This document shows positions 48,248-57,848 of a DNA stretch of 64,000 bases, in pieces. The stretch is from Flavonifractor sp. An100 (GTDB lineage Bacteria; Bacillota; Clostridia; Oscillospirales; Oscillospiraceae): contig NZ_NFMA01000001.1 of the NCBI RefSeq assembly GCF_002161175.1, positions 186,001-250,000 on the forward strand, given 5' to 3'. The position numbers and the translations under genes are program-made. The notes beneath the pieces were generated by a model. That model saw nothing but the letters and a program-made list of their open reading frames with translations. It did no database searches and was not told the DNA's origin. Numbering within the stretch: the stretch's first letter is position 1; each line of letters starts with the position of its first letter.

Positions 48248-49339
48248 GTGTCGAGTAGGATGTTCCAGGGAGTCGTCCTCCAGATGAAGGACAGCGTCAA
48301 CCGAATGGTAGGTGTGATCGACGCAGAAGGCGTGGTCGTAGCTTGCAGCGAGTTGACGTGCATTGGAGAACACTGGGCCGGCGCGGTAGCGGCGGTGAAT
48401 GCTGCGGACAATGGTGTGGCCTATTTCGAAGGGAAGACTTTTAAGCCTTTGGCGGGCTGGGGTGCCCAATTTGATTATGCTGCCTTTGTCAAGGGGGAGG
48501 ATGAATTGGCATCTTCCCTGTGTGCCATGGCAGTAGTGGCCTTTAACGGGGCGAAGACCTACTATGAGGAAAAGCACGATAAGGCCACCTTCGTAAAGAA
48601 TATCATCTCGGACAACATCTTGCTGGGTGATATCTATACCCAGGCCAAAGAACTACACTTTGTATCGGAGGCCCCCCGGGCCGCGTTTTTGGTGCGGCAG
48701 CTGGGTCCGGCAGATGTGACCACCATCGACGTCATCCAAAATCTGTTTCCGGACAAGCAGACGGATTTTGTTATCTCCATCAATGAGACGGACGTGGCTC
48801 TCATTAAGCAGCTACCCGAGGGAGCAGACGCCAAAGAGCTGCAGAAGATCGCCAAGCAGATCTCTACTGCGGTTACTCAGGAGTTGGGGATCAAGGTCGT
48901 CATCGGTATCGGCACTGTGGTCAACCACATTCGGGACCTGGCCCGGGCCTATAAGGAGGCCGGAGTGGCCATTGATGTGGGCAAGGTGTTTGAGACAGAG
49001 AAGACGGTTATCAATTATGAGAACCTGGGAATCGGCCGCCTGATTTATCAGCTGCCCACCATTCTGTGTCAGATGTTCCTCCAGGAAGTCTTTAAGAAGA
49101 ATCCCATTGACGCCCTGGATCAGGAGACACTCTTGACCATCAATAAGTTCTTTGAGAATAACCTGAATGTTTCTGAAACCGCCCGAAAGCTGTTTGTTCA
49201 CCGCAATACATTGGTCTATCGTCTGGAGAAGATCAAGAAGTTGACTGGTCTGGACCTGCGGGAATTTGACGATGCCATTACATTCAAGGTCGCGCTTATG
49301 GTGAAAAAGTATCTGATTTCCCGGGGAATTGAATCCTAA
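48248..49339 (+). CDS. CdaR/PucR-family transcriptional regulator
   Basis: A 363-residue regulator. The N-terminal region (about 1-110) resembles the diacid-binding sensor of CdaR, a middle GGDEF-like degenerate domain follows (about 160-270), and the C terminus is the PucR-type helix-turn-helix (NLNVSETARKLFVHRNTLVYRLEKIKKLTGLDLRE). Relatives sense sugar diacids, glycerate or purine breakdown products. No matching catabolic genes are adjacent, so the regulon is unknown. I start it at GTG 48248, 7 bases after AGGAGG; the in-frame ATG at 48242 is too close to the ribosome binding site. Confidence 0.88.
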   Translation: MSSRMFQGVVLQMKDSVNRMVGVIDAEGVVVACSELTCIGEHWAGAVAAVNAADNGVAYFEGKTFKPLAGWGAQFDYAAFVKGEDELASSLCAMAVVAFNGAKTYYEEKHDKATFVKNIISDNILLGDIYTQAKELHFVSEAPRAAFLVRQLGPADVTTIDVIQNLFPDKQTDFVISINETDVALIKQLPEGADAKELQKIAKQISTAVTQELGIKVVIGIGTVVNHIRDLARAYKEAGVAIDVGKVFETEKTVINYENLGIGRLIYQLPTILCQMFLQEVFKKNPIDALDQETLLTINKFFENNLNVSETARKLFVHRNTLVYRLEKIKKLTGLDLREFDDAITFKVALMVKKYLISRGIES

Positions 49340-49354
49340 GTTTATAGCAAGACA

Positions 49355-49396
49355 CCCACCGTCTATGAGTGCAAAATAGACGGTGGGTTTTCTTTT
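49355..49396 (+). terminator. Terminator of the CdaR-like gene
   Basis: A perfect 12-bp stem (49355-49366 with 49376-49387) followed by TTTTC and TTTTT. Confidence 0.92.
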
Positions 49397-49674
49397 TCTG
49401 ACAAAATATTACCATAATTTTTGGTGAAAATGTATCCTTTTCAAGAAGCACCTTTAAATATTACAATTAAGTTACAAAAATGACAAAAATATTACAAAAA
49501 GGAAAGAAAAAAAGCAGTTTGAAGGAATGCCTGCCATAGCAGAGGTATCATGTTGTAAGGATTTTTTCATTTACATAACACAGGAACTGTGGTACACTTT
49601 TTCTAGTCGTTGTTTTGCGGCTCTCTGCTTGTGTGCGGCAGAGAATGGAACGAAATAAGGGAGCGAGGGATCCT
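49397..49674 (+). other. AT-rich region upstream of ftsE with candidate promoter
   Basis: No gene is seen. The left part is strikingly A/T-rich for this genome and holds several TTACAA/TTACAAAAA repeats (about 49458-49500). A possible promoter is TTACAT (49571-49576), 16-base spacer, TACACT (49593-49598). A small stem (CTCTGC with GCAGAG) lies near 49623-49645, before the ftsE ribosome binding site. Confidence 0.45.
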
Positions 49675-50364
49675 ATGATTCGGCTCATTGATGTATACAA
49701 GGAGTACGACAACGGAACAAAGGCCCTGAAAGGGGTCAATATGCGGATTGATGACGGAGAATTTGTCTTTCTGGTAGGGCCTTCCGGTTCCGGAAAGTCC
49801 ACTGTGATCAAACTGATTACCGGTGAGATCGGGGCCACACAGGGCCGCCTGATGGTAAATGGATATAACTTAAATAACATAGCCCCCCGTCAAATTCCTT
49901 ACATGCGCCGGACCCTGGGAATCATCTTCCAGGACTTTCGACTCATTGAAAAGAAAACGGTGTATGAGAATCTGTCCTTTGCGATGCGGGCCATTGGGGC
50001 ATCTCCCCGGGAGGTCCGGCGGCGGATTCCCTACGTGCTGCAGCTGGTTGGGCTGGAGCAGAAGGCGGACCGGTATCCGGGCCAGCTCTCCGGCGGTGAG
50101 CAGCAGCGCGTGGCCATTGCCCGTGCCCTGGTAAATAACCCCAGCATGATCATTGCCGACGAGCCCACGGGAAACCTGGACCCCCAGCGCTCCCTGGAAA
50201 TTATGATGCTGCTGGAACGGATCAACGAGTTGGGAACCACAGTTTTGGTGGTCACCCATGAGAAGGCCCTGGTCAACCGGTTTACCAAGCGGGTTGTGGC
50301 CATTGAGAATGGGCGCATTATTAGCGATGAGACAGGTGGGTACTACAATGCCGAGAAAATTTGA
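49675..50364 (+). CDS. ftsE: Cell division ATP-binding protein FtsE
   Basis: A 229-residue ABC ATPase of the FtsEX complex, which drives peptidoglycan hydrolase activation at division or elongation. Walker A is GPSGSGKST (35-43), the signature is LSGGEQQRVAIARAL, and Walker B is MIIADEPTGNLDP. The start is ATG 49675 (MIRLIDVYKEY) behind GGGAGCGAGGG. It overlaps ftsX by 17 bases. Confidence 0.96.
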   Translation: MIRLIDVYKEYDNGTKALKGVNMRIDDGEFVFLVGPSGSGKSTVIKLITGEIGATQGRLMVNGYNLNNIAPRQIPYMRRTLGIIFQDFRLIEKKTVYENLSFAMRAIGASPREVRRRIPYVLQLVGLEQKADRYPGQLSGGEQQRVAIARALVNNPSMIIADEPTGNLDPQRSLEIMMLLERINELGTTVLVVTHEKALVNRFTKRVVAIENGRIISDETGGYYNAEKI

Positions 50365-51238
50365 CGCGGGATATTATGTCAGTGAGGGCTTCCACTCCAT
50401 CTTTACCCACGGGTTTATGTCCTTTGCCGCCGTGTGTATGATTGTGGCTTGCCTTTTGATTATGGGCTCCTTTTCCCTTTTGGCGGTTAATCTGGACCAT
50501 ATGCTGGGAGATCTGGAGTCGGAAAATGAATTTTTGGCTTACATAGATGAGACCTATACAGAGGAGGAGGCCCGGTCTCTGCAAAGTGAGATCGAGGCGG
50601 TTCCCAATGTGTCTCAGGCCATCTTTGTTACGCGGGAAGAAGCGCTGACGGATTTCAAAGAGGGCAGGGACAGCAACCCCCTGCTGGACAGTCTGGACCC
50701 TGAAGTGCTGCGTGACCGGTTTCGCATCCATGTGGACGACATTGAGCAACTGGGACAGACGGTAGAGGCAGTAGAGCAGGTGAAGGGCGTAGCCAATACC
50801 AGCGTAGCGCTGGAGATTGCCCAGGGATTTGTGTTGGTGCGCAACATCGCCACCGGTGTGGCACTGGTGCTGATCGGAATTTTGGTGGTAGTGTCTCTGT
50901 TCATCATTGCAAATACCATCAAGCTGGCCACCTTCTACCGCCGGGAGGAAATTGCCATTATGAAGATGTGCGGGGCCACCAATGCCTTTGTTCAGTGGCC
51001 TTTTGTGGTGGAAGGTCTGCTGTTGGGGCTGACCGGAGCTCTGGTAGCGTTTTTTGTCCAGTGGGGCATCTACCAGATGGTAGCGCAGTTTATTGTCAAG
51101 GGCAATGGATTGTCCCTGGTGACCATGATCAGCTATCCTGGCATGGCAAAGATCATCCTGCCGGTGTTCTGCGGGACGGGTGCTTTGATCGGCGTGGGCG
51201 GATCCCTGTTGGCCATCCGGAAGTTCCTTCAGGTGTAA
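50348..51238 (+). CDS. ftsX: Cell division protein FtsX
   Basis: A 296-residue membrane partner of FtsE with four helices: one at about 22-42, then an extracellular loop (about 43-165) that usually recruits the hydrolase, then three C-terminal helices. RREEIAIMKMCGATNAFVQWPF is the conserved cytoplasmic coupling segment of FtsX. Start ATG 50348 lies inside the ftsE 3' end. Confidence 0.95.
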   Translation: MPRKFDAGYYVSEGFHSIFTHGFMSFAAVCMIVACLLIMGSFSLLAVNLDHMLGDLESENEFLAYIDETYTEEEARSLQSEIEAVPNVSQAIFVTREEALTDFKEGRDSNPLLDSLDPEVLRDRFRIHVDDIEQLGQTVEAVEQVKGVANTSVALEIAQGFVLVRNIATGVALVLIGILVVVSLFIIANTIKLATFYRREEIAIMKMCGATNAFVQWPFVVEGLLLGLTGALVAFFVQWGIYQMVAQFIVKGNGLSLVTMISYPGMAKIILPVFCGTGALIGVGGSLLAIRKFLQV

Positions 51239-51260
51239 GGCGAAATAAGGAGGCAAGCAA

Positions 51261-51362
51261 ATGAAACACCAAAAGAGACAGCGTATCTTTATGGCGATTA
51301 TGGCTGGAGTGATGGCGGTGCTGATGCTTCTGCCCATTGTAGCAAATATCTTTGTACACTGA
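51261..51362 (+). CDS. 33-residue single-helix membrane peptide
   Basis: A 33-codon ORF with a perfect AAGGAGG ribosome binding site 7 bases before ATG 51261. The peptide has a basic cytoplasmic head (MKHQKRQR) and one hydrophobic helix (IFMAIMAGVMAVLMLLPIVA), then a short tail. It lies between ftsX and the M23 hydrolase gene, 22 and 31 bases from its neighbours, in the same apparent transcript. Size and topology resemble short membrane peptides such as Prli42 or DUF4044 proteins, but I cannot assign a family. It may tune FtsEX or the hydrolase. Confidence 0.65.
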   Translation: MKHQKRQRIFMAIMAGVMAVLMLLPIVANIFVH

Positions 51363-51393
51363 AACCCCGGCTGAGGAAGGCAAGGCGCAAAGT

Positions 51394-52638
51394 ATGAACA
51401 GACAGAAAAAGAGAAGTATGGTCAGCCGGTTATTGGCGTTGATGTTGGTGGCGGCTCTGGTGGTTCCTCTGTCCGGTCAAGTGCTGGTGATGCCGGCCTC
51501 CGCCGTGACCCAGGCAGAAATTAACGATCTGAAGGACGATGCGGCAGCTCTGGACGCAGAGAAAAAGGCACTCCAGGAGCAGCTGAAGGCGGTTCAGGCA
51601 GATAAGAGCGCTGCGCAGCAAAAGAAGAGTCTGATTGAGCAGCAGATGAATGTGATTCAGGCGGAGATCGATAATATTACCGCTCAGATCAACAGCTATA
51701 ACGATTTGATTGCCCAAAAGGAAGCAGAATTGGCCGAGGCAGAAGCGGAGGAAGAAAAGCAGTACGATCTGTTCTGTCAGCGGGTGCGACTGATGGAGGA
51801 AGAGGGGGAGGTCTCCTACTGGTCCATCCTGTTTTCCTCCAGTGATTTCAACGATTTGCTGGATAGCTTTATGATGGTGGAGGAGTTCATTGAGTACGAC
51901 AACGCCCTTATGGAGCAGATCCTGGCCCTTCAGGCGCAGATTGAAGAGGATAAGAGCCAGTTGGAGCAGGCCAAGGCAGACCAGGAGGCAGCCAAGGCCA
52001 AGCAGGTGGCGGCCAAGGAAGAGCTGGCGGCCCAAGAGGCTGAGGTGGACAAGCTGATTGCCCAGATCAGCAGCCAGGAGGATGAGCTGGAGGCGGCGGA
52101 AGCCAAGCTGAAGGCAGCAGCCAATGCTATGGATGCGGAGATTAAGCGGCTGGAAAAGGAGTTGGCCGCCCAGATCTCCAATGTGGTCAGCGAGTCCGGG
52201 TTCCTGTGGCCCTTGGATGGCGGGTACAATACCATCAGTTCACTGTTTGGCTCCCGGCCCCATCCCCTTACCGGGAAGCCGAACAATCACACAGGCATTG
52301 ACATTCCGGCTCCTAGAAACACTAAAATTTACGCGGCCAAGAGCGGAGTTGTGATTACCTCCACCTATAATAGCTCCTATGGCAACTATGTGGTGGTCTC
52401 TCACAGCGACGGCACCTCCACGCTCTATGCCCACATGAATAAGCGTAATGCCACTGTGGGACAGACGGTCAAGCAGGGTGCGGTGATCGGCTATGTGGGT
52501 ACCACCGGTTCGTCTACGGGAAACCATCTGCACTTTGAAATCCGTCTGAACGGCAACCGGGTCGATCCCATTGACTACTTTAAGGACAAGACGCTGTATG
52601 TTACCTCCGGCGGAAAGAAAGTGCTGCTGGAGCACTAA
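51394..52638 (+). CDS. PcsB/EnvC-like coiled-coil M23 peptidoglycan hydrolase
   Basis: A 414-residue exported protein. A signal peptide (about 1-37) is followed by long coiled coils (about 38-275, rich in Glu/Gln/Ala/Lys) interrupted near SYWSILFSSSDFNDLLDSF, and a C-terminal M23 (LytM) domain. The zinc ligands are present (HTGID and HLHFE), so it should be an active endopeptidase, unlike catalytically dead EnvC. Encoded right after ftsEX, it is the likely partner whose coiled coil is moved by FtsX. Start ATG 51394; the ribosome binding site is modest (AAGGCG). A strong bidirectional terminator follows. Confidence 0.93.
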   Translation: MNRQKKRSMVSRLLALMLVAALVVPLSGQVLVMPASAVTQAEINDLKDDAAALDAEKKALQEQLKAVQADKSAAQQKKSLIEQQMNVIQAEIDNITAQINSYNDLIAQKEAELAEAEAEEEKQYDLFCQRVRLMEEEGEVSYWSILFSSSDFNDLLDSFMMVEEFIEYDNALMEQILALQAQIEEDKSQLEQAKADQEAAKAKQVAAKEELAAQEAEVDKLIAQISSQEDELEAAEAKLKAAANAMDAEIKRLEKELAAQISNVVSESGFLWPLDGGYNTISSLFGSRPHPLTGKPNNHTGIDIPAPRNTKIYAAKSGVVITSTYNSSYGNYVVVSHSDGTSTLYAHMNKRNATVGQTVKQGAVIGYVGTTGSSTGNHLHFEIRLNGNRVDPIDYFKDKTLYVTSGGKKVLLEH

Positions 52639-52669
52639 AGTCTGGTACCGCAGCGGAAAACGATGCATG

Positions 52670-52706
52670 AAAAGCCCCCGGCACAATATGTGCCGGGGGC
52701 TTTTTT
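52670..52706. terminator. Bidirectional terminator between the M23 hydrolase and clpE-like genes
   Basis: A perfect 16-bp stem (52670-52685 with 52689-52704, loop ATA) with T residues to 52706 on the right and A residues on the left. Confidence 0.93.
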
Positions 52707-52719
52707 GACTTACAATGGA

Positions 52720-55035
52720 TTACATGGCCAGCAGCTGGATTTTTCCATCCTGGGCCAGGGCTTTTAAATGGGAAACTGGGTACTGCCAGCCCTCGATGAG
52801 GCGAACGGCTATGGCATCCTCCAGCTCCTTCTGAATAAGTCGGCGTAGGTTTCGGGCGCCGTAAGAGGCGGAGTAGGACTTTTCCACCAGGTAATCCAGC
52901 AGGGAGTCCTCCCAGGTAAAGGTAATGTTTTTCTCCTCCAATACCTGTGCCAATTCCTGAAGCATAATGAGGGCAATGCCCTTAAAGTTCTCCACGGTCA
53001 ACTGGTTGAAATAGACGATTTCATCCACACGGTTGATAAACTCCGGGCGCAGGAAATCGTTAAGGGCCTTCAAAGCCCGCTCTTTCCCCTGCTCGTTGGC
53101 GGTGCGTCCAAAGCCGACAGAGCCAACCTTGGTATTGCTGCCGGCATTTGTGGTCATAACGATGACCGTGTTCTCAAAATTCACCGTCCGGCCGTGGGCA
53201 TCGGTGATGTGGCCATCGTCCAGAATCTGAAGGAGAATATTCAGTACGTCAGGGTGGGCCTTCTCAATCTCATCAAAGAGGACGACCGAATAGGGTTTGC
53301 GGCGGATCTTCTCGGTGAGCTGTCCTGCTTCGTCGTAGCCCACATAGCCCGGGGGAGAGCCAATGATCCGGGAGACGGCGTGCTTCTCCATAAACTCGGA
53401 CATATCCAGACGAATGAGGGATTCGGGGGTATCAAAGAGGTCGGCGGCCAGGCGCTTCACCAGCTCCGTCTTGCCGACGCCGGTGGAACCGACGAAGATA
53501 AAGGAGACAGGCTTGTGCTTGGGGCTGATCCCCACCCGGCCTCTGCGGATGGCAGCGGCCACAGCGGCGACTGCGTCATCCTGGCCAATGATATGGGTCT
53601 TGAGCCGTTCCTCCAGCTTGGCCAGGCGCTGGTACTCCTGCTCCTGAATGCGGCTGGCGGGGATATTGGTCCATAGCTCGATGACGTTGGCCAGATTTTC
53701 CTGGGTGAGAACCGGATGAGCGCTCTCTTCCAGCTCCTGCCGCTCTCCCTCCAGGCGCAGCTCCGTGCTTTTGATGGTGGCTAAACGCTGGTAGGCCTCG
53801 TCTGTAGCGGCAGCCATCATGACTTCCCGTTCCTTAGCCAGATCAGCCAGCTCCTTGTTGATGGCGCTGATCCGGGCCAGAGACTGGTTGTGGAGGTTGA
53901 CATTGGAGCAGGCCTCGTCGATGAGGTCAATGGCCTTGTCAGGGAGGTAACGGTCGGTGATGTAGCGCTCGCTCATGGTGACCGCCAGACGGCACATTTC
54001 CTTGGAAATTGTAACCTGATGGTAGGCCTCATAATAGGGGGCAATACCCTCAATGATCTTTACGCTGTCCTGAATGGAGGGCTCCTCCACGATAACAGGC
54101 TGGAAGCGGCGCTCCAGAGCGGTGTCCTTTTCAATGTGTTTGCGGTACTCGTTGAGGGTGGTGGCGCCAATGACCTGGAGCTCTCCCCGGCTGAGGGCAG
54201 GCTTGAGGATATTGGCAGCGTTCATGGAGCCCTCGGCATCGCCCGCCCCCACAATGTTGTGGACCTCGTCAATGACCAGAATAATGTTGCCCAGCTTTCG
54301 GATTTCCTCAATCAGGCCTTTCATCCGGCTCTCAAACTGGCCACGGAACTGTGTGCCTGCCACCAGGGCGGTGAGGTCCAGGAGATAGACCTCCTTGTCC
54401 AGCAGCTTGTAGGGTACATCACCCTGGGCAATTTTCTGGGCCAGCCCTTCGGCAATAGCGGTTTTGCCCACACCGGGCTCGCCGATGAGACAGGGGTTGT
54501 TCTTTTGCCGGCGGTTGAGGATCTGGACGACCCGTTCTACCTCCCGGTCCCGGCCAATGAGCTTATCCAACTTGCCATCCTTGGCCCTCTGGGTCAGGGA
54601 GATGCAATAGCTGTCTAAAAATTTCCGCTTGGGCGGCTTGGGTGCACCAGCCTTGTCGCCCCGGGAGGCCTGATTTCCTTCTCCAGGGGAGGGCTGCTGA
54701 GGGGCGGGGGCGTTGCCTCCGCCGAAGAGCTGATTGAGGAAGGGGAAGGTAGCGGTGCGGCCGTCGTCCTCCTCATCGTCGTCATTTTTGGGCTGGTTCA
54801 TCAGGCCCTCCAGGCCTTCTGCCCCGCCGAAGGCGGACATCATCTCGTTCGTCAGGTTATCCAGGTCCTCGTCTGTGATGCCCATTTTCTTCATCATATC
54901 ATCAATGGGCTTGATACCCAATTCTTTGGCACATTTCAGACACAGCCCCTCGTTCCTTGAGGTGCCGTTTTCCAGTTTGGTGATAAAGATAACCGCCACA
55001 TTTTTGCCGCAGCGGCTGCACATGGTGGGTTGCAT
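52720..55035 (-). CDS. clpE: ClpE-like Clp ATPase with N-terminal zinc finger
   Basis: A 771-residue AAA+ unfoldase with two ATPase modules (GEPGVGKTA and GSTGVGKTE Walker A motifs; [11 protein letters not shown] Walker B). The N terminus lacks the Clp-N repeats and instead has a zinc finger (Cys6, Cys9, Cys32, Cys35), which together with the middle domain marks ClpE and not ClpC. The SVGFGR loop carries the VGF tripeptide used to dock on ClpP. ClpE is usually stress-induced. An acidic/Pro-rich linker (about 85-135) follows the zinc finger. ATG 55035 is preceded by AAGGAG. A 12-bp palindrome lies 49 bases upstream; no CtsR heptad repeat was seen. Confidence 0.93.
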   Translation of the reverse strand: MQPTMCSRCGKNVAVIFITKLENGTSRNEGLCLKCAKELGIKPIDDMMKKMGITDEDLDNLTNEMMSAFGGAEGLEGLMNQPKNDDDEEDDGRTATFPFLNQLFGGGNAPAPQQPSPGEGNQASRGDKAGAPKPPKRKFLDSYCISLTQRAKDGKLDKLIGRDREVERVVQILNRRQKNNPCLIGEPGVGKTAIAEGLAQKIAQGDVPYKLLDKEVYLLDLTALVAGTQFRGQFESRMKGLIEEIRKLGNIILVIDEVHNIVGAGDAEGSMNAANILKPALSRGELQVIGATTLNEYRKHIEKDTALERRFQPVIVEEPSIQDSVKIIEGIAPYYEAYHQVTISKEMCRLAVTMSERYITDRYLPDKAIDLIDEACSNVNLHNQSLARISAINKELADLAKEREVMMAAATDEAYQRLATIKSTELRLEGERQELEESAHPVLTQENLANVIELWTNIPASRIQEQEYQRLAKLEERLKTHIIGQDDAVAAVAAAIRRGRVGISPKHKPVSFIFVGSTGVGKTELVKRLAADLFDTPESLIRLDMSEFMEKHAVSRIIGSPPGYVGYDEAGQLTEKIRRKPYSVVLFDEIEKAHPDVLNILLQILDDGHITDAHGRTVNFENTVIVMTTNAGSNTKVGSVGFGRTANEQGKERALKALNDFLRPEFINRVDEIVYFNQLTVENFKGIALIMLQELAQVLEEKNITFTWEDSLLDYLVEKSYSASYGARNLRRLIQKELEDAIAVRLIEGWQYPVSHLKALAQDGKIQLLAM

Positions 55036-55083
55036 AGAGCAACACTCCTTTCAGGGGAAACTTCGCATTGGGGAGATGATACA

Positions 55084-55095
55084 TCACAATTGTGA
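55084..55095. promoter_or_regulatory. Palindrome upstream of the clpE-like gene
   Basis: Perfect 12-bp palindrome TCACAATTGTGA between the clpE-like and cvpA-like genes. It may be an operator for the clpE-like gene. A 6-bp hairpin (TGTCCC 55111-55116 with GGGACA 55127-55132) lies further upstream. Confidence 0.45.
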
Positions 55096-55134
55096 ACTGG
55101 TCATGAACGCTGTCCCGTGAAATTCTGGGACAAG

Positions 55135-55851
55135 TTACAGGAAAAAGGAGAGGGGATTTACGGTGCAGAAAAAGTGGAGCAAATAGGTTTGTTCCATGGC
55201 CTGCTGCGAAATAAAGCTGTCTTTTAGGAGCTGACAGGCGATAAATACCAACAGCGCGCCTTTGAATAGCCCCAAAATGCCGCCACTCCATCGGTTCAAG
55301 GTGGAGAGCACAGGCAGGCGGAAGGCCAGATCCAGAGCATGGCTGAGGAAGTACCATAGCACCAAAATTAAGATAAAGGAGACAATAAACAAAACGATTT
55401 TAGCAATTTGCTGGGCGATGTAGTCGGAAATGATCCGGGTCGCGTTGGCTGTGGCAGCCACCAGCCCCTGGTCAATGGACTTCTGGATGGCCTCAGCAAA
55501 GCCGCGGAAAAACTTCGACTGGCTCAACTCGGCCAAAAGCTCTTCCAAAGAGGGGTCCTGACTGTTTTCATCGGGGGTAAGGGAAGGAGCATCCTCGCTG
55601 GCAGGAAGGGAGGATGAGGCATCTGTTTGGACTTGGTCGGTGACGACCTGCTGGATGCTGGACTCGATCATGGGGCGGATGGCCTGGCTTACTGGCCCTG
55701 CCAGCATATTGGAGACCAGGGAGGCTCCGATGAAGGCGACAAAGATGGCCAAAAATCCGCATAAAGTCAGGACAAAGCCCTTTCGGTAACCGCGCCACAG
55801 GGCGATTAGAAGCAGAACGGCAATTACAGCGTCAAAAATAAGATACGTCAT
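55135..55851 (-). CDS. CvpA-family membrane protein
   Basis: A 238-residue membrane protein with the CvpA N terminus (FDAVIAVLLLIALWRGYRKGFV), four predicted helices, and a hydrophilic Ser/Asp/Glu-rich insert (about 70-115) between helices 2 and 3. The C-terminal LNRWSGGILGLFKGALLVF segment is typical. CvpA is linked to colicin V production and envelope stress in E. coli; the function in Firmicutes is unknown. ATG 55851 follows GGAGGAA. It is 36 bases downstream of the DUF5711 gene in a leftward operon. Confidence 0.87.
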   Translation of the reverse strand: MTYLIFDAVIAVLLLIALWRGYRKGFVLTLCGFLAIFVAFIGASLVSNMLAGPVSQAIRPMIESSIQQVVTDQVQTDASSSLPASEDAPSLTPDENSQDPSLEELLAELSQSKFFRGFAEAIQKSIDQGLVAATANATRIISDYIAQQIAKIVLFIVSFILILVLWYFLSHALDLAFRLPVLSTLNRWSGGILGLFKGALLVFIACQLLKDSFISQQAMEQTYLLHFFCTVNPLSFFL

Positions 55852-55887
55852 AGGGTTCCTCCATAGGCTGCAAAGGGTGGAAAGGGA

Positions 55888-57057
55888 TCAGTTGGGAATA
55901 TAGAGCCAAGCCTGTTGGGCATCGGCCAACATAGCGGAGCCATCAGAAGCGAGGGCGGTATAGCGGGCCCCCTGGGTAGCGGATAATGTGGAGTAGGGCT
56001 GCAGGTCCTTGGTGTAGATGGTCAGACCACTGCCGGTAAGCAGAGAGCAATAGTTTCCGGCGCTGTCAAAATCCAGGACCTGAACAGAGAGATCTTGAGA
56101 AGCAATCACAGAGCCGTCACTGGAGATGGTGAGCACTTGGGAGGCCGCTCCGGCCCGATAGCGCCCCAGAAGCAGGAATGCGTATCCGTCTCCGCCAAGG
56201 GCATAGCCCTTCAGATAGGTGTTGGCAAAGGAGTAGGTCTGTACACTCTGGTCATCGGTGGAAATGGCCACCAGCCGGTCCTCACCCAGGGCCCAGAGGG
56301 TTTGGGACTCATAGTCCAGTTCCAGTACAGCCATGTTACTCAGGTCCACCTGGGCGCTGGGCTCCTTCTTATCCACAGGATAGAAAAGAATCTGACTTTT
56401 GAATGCTCCGTTCTCCTGGTTGATGGTCACCAGGGCGACGGTTTTGCAGTCAGGAGAAATTGCGGCATCGATGACAAAGGTGGAGGAGAGCTGGATGCTG
56501 ATGACCTCACTCCCCTGGCTGTTGTATACGGTGACCGCCCCCTTAAATCCGCTCTGCTGGGCGGTGACGGCCAGCCAGCCGCTGTTGTTGACCCGGGCGG
56601 AGAGCAGATCACCGCCCCCCGACAGGGACAGGTCAAAGACCTCCTGTGTGCCCCGGAACAGGAACAGGGAGGCGTCGCCGGCATCGTAGACAACGCCTGC
56701 TTTCTCTGAGGCGGACAGCACCGGGTGCTCCATAGCTACAATCTCCTCGGCATAGGACTCCCCGGAGAAGGAGTAGTAATGGGCGCCGGCGGTGGAGGAG
56801 AGGAGAATCCCATTTTCCAGGTAATCGATGGAGAGCTGGTCACCTCCGGCGTGGGTAAAGGGGGCCGCCTGGCCGGTGTCGCTGGTCTCCAGAGAGCGGT
56901 AGGACAGCCACCGCTTCAAAGCGTCCAGGTTAAAGCGGTCCCGGTAGACTACCAGGACCAGGGCGCCCAGGACCAGAGCGGCGGTGAGAAGAAAGGCCAA
57001 CAGGCGGACAAAAATATTTGATTTTTTCGGCTTTTGTGCCGGTGCTTCCTTGGCCAT
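55888..57057 (-). CDS. DUF5711 membrane-anchored beta-propeller-like protein
   Basis: A 389-residue protein with a short basic cytoplasmic N terminus, one membrane helix (about 17-38) and an extracytoplasmic domain of repeated four-stranded blades (for example GGDLLSARVNNSGWLAVTAQ, DAAISPDCKTVALVTIN, LDFDSAGNYCSLLTGS), matching DUF5711. The propeller probably binds wall or protein partners; its role is unknown. ATG 57057 follows AGGAG, 15 bases after the truA stop, so it is co-transcribed with truA and the ECF genes. Confidence 0.82.
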   Translation of the reverse strand: MAKEAPAQKPKKSNIFVRLLAFLLTAALVLGALVLVVYRDRFNLDALKRWLSYRSLETSDTGQAAPFTHAGGDQLSIDYLENGILLSSTAGAHYYSFSGESYAEEIVAMEHPVLSASEKAGVVYDAGDASLFLFRGTQEVFDLSLSGGGDLLSARVNNSGWLAVTAQQSGFKGAVTVYNSQGSEVISIQLSSTFVIDAAISPDCKTVALVTINQENGAFKSQILFYPVDKKEPSAQVDLSNMAVLELDYESQTLWALGEDRLVAISTDDQSVQTYSFANTYLKGYALGGDGYAFLLLGRYRAGAASQVLTISSDGSVIASQDLSVQVLDFDSAGNYCSLLTGSGLTIYTKDLQPYSTLSATQGARYTALASDGSAMLADAQQAWLYIPN

Positions 57058-57072
57058 ACGATCGCTCCTGTG

Positions 57073-57825
57073 TTATAAAACGTCCTCGTCGTACCACAGC
57101 TTGGTCATGTAAAGACCGCCGGGTGGTACGGTGGGGCCGGCCAACGTGCGGTTGCCCGAGTCTAAAATGAGAGGAATATCCTCCGGGGACAATTTTCCCT
57201 CTGCGGCGTAGACGATGGTGCCCACCATGGCCCGGACCATATTGTAGAGAAAGCCGTTGGCACACACCTTACACTCTATCAGGTCTTCCCTGCGGGATAC
57301 GTCGAAGTAGTAGACGGTGCGCACTGTGGTTTTGGTCTCAGTGCCCACAGAACGGACGGCACGGAAGTCGTGGGTGCCCACAAATTGGGCTGCCGCCCGG
57401 GCCATGACGGTCTCATCCAGGTGCTTGGAGTAAAACCAGGCCCGGTCCACATAGAAGGGGTTACCCAGGCGGGAGTTGTAGATGCGGTAGGTATATTCTT
57501 TTCGATGGCAGGAGCCGATGGCGTTAAATTCCATGGGCACCTGGGTGGCCTTGACCACCACGATATCATTGGGCAGGCGGGTGTTGACCGCCAGAGGAAT
57601 GCGGTCGCAGGGGATGGCGGAGGTGGTGCGGAAATTAGCCACATAGGTCTCCGCATGGACTCCGGCGTCGGTGCGGCCTGCCCCGGTACATTTTACCCGG
57701 TGGCATACCACAGTGGCCAGGGCCTTTTCCAACGTCTCCGCCACAGATATTGCGTTTTTCTGCACCTGCCAGCCGTGGTAGGCGGTGCCGTTATACATCA
57801 ATTTCAGGGCGATGTTTCGCTCCAT
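57073..57825 (-). CDS. truA: tRNA pseudouridine(38-40) synthase
   Basis: A 250-residue enzyme that modifies positions 38-40 of the tRNA anticodon arm. The catalytic aspartate is Asp53 in GRTDAGVHA; MYNGTAYHGWQ and FLYNMVRAMVGTIV are family landmarks. ATG 57825 follows GGGGTG; the frame further upstream lies in ecfT antiphase and is not coding. ECF module followed by truA is a conserved order in Firmicutes. Confidence 0.96.
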   Translation of the reverse strand: MERNIALKLMYNGTAYHGWQVQKNAISVAETLEKALATVVCHRVKCTGAGRTDAGVHAETYVANFRTTSAIPCDRIPLAVNTRLPNDIVVVKATQVPMEFNAIGSCHRKEYTYRIYNSRLGNPFYVDRAWFYSKHLDETVMARAAAQFVGTHDFRAVRSVGTETKTTVRTVYYFDVSRREDLIECKVCANGFLYNMVRAMVGTIVYAAEGKLSPEDIPLILDSGNRTLAGPTVPPGGLYMTKLWYDEDVL

Positions 57826-57848
57826 AAAATCACCCCATATTTTGTCAA

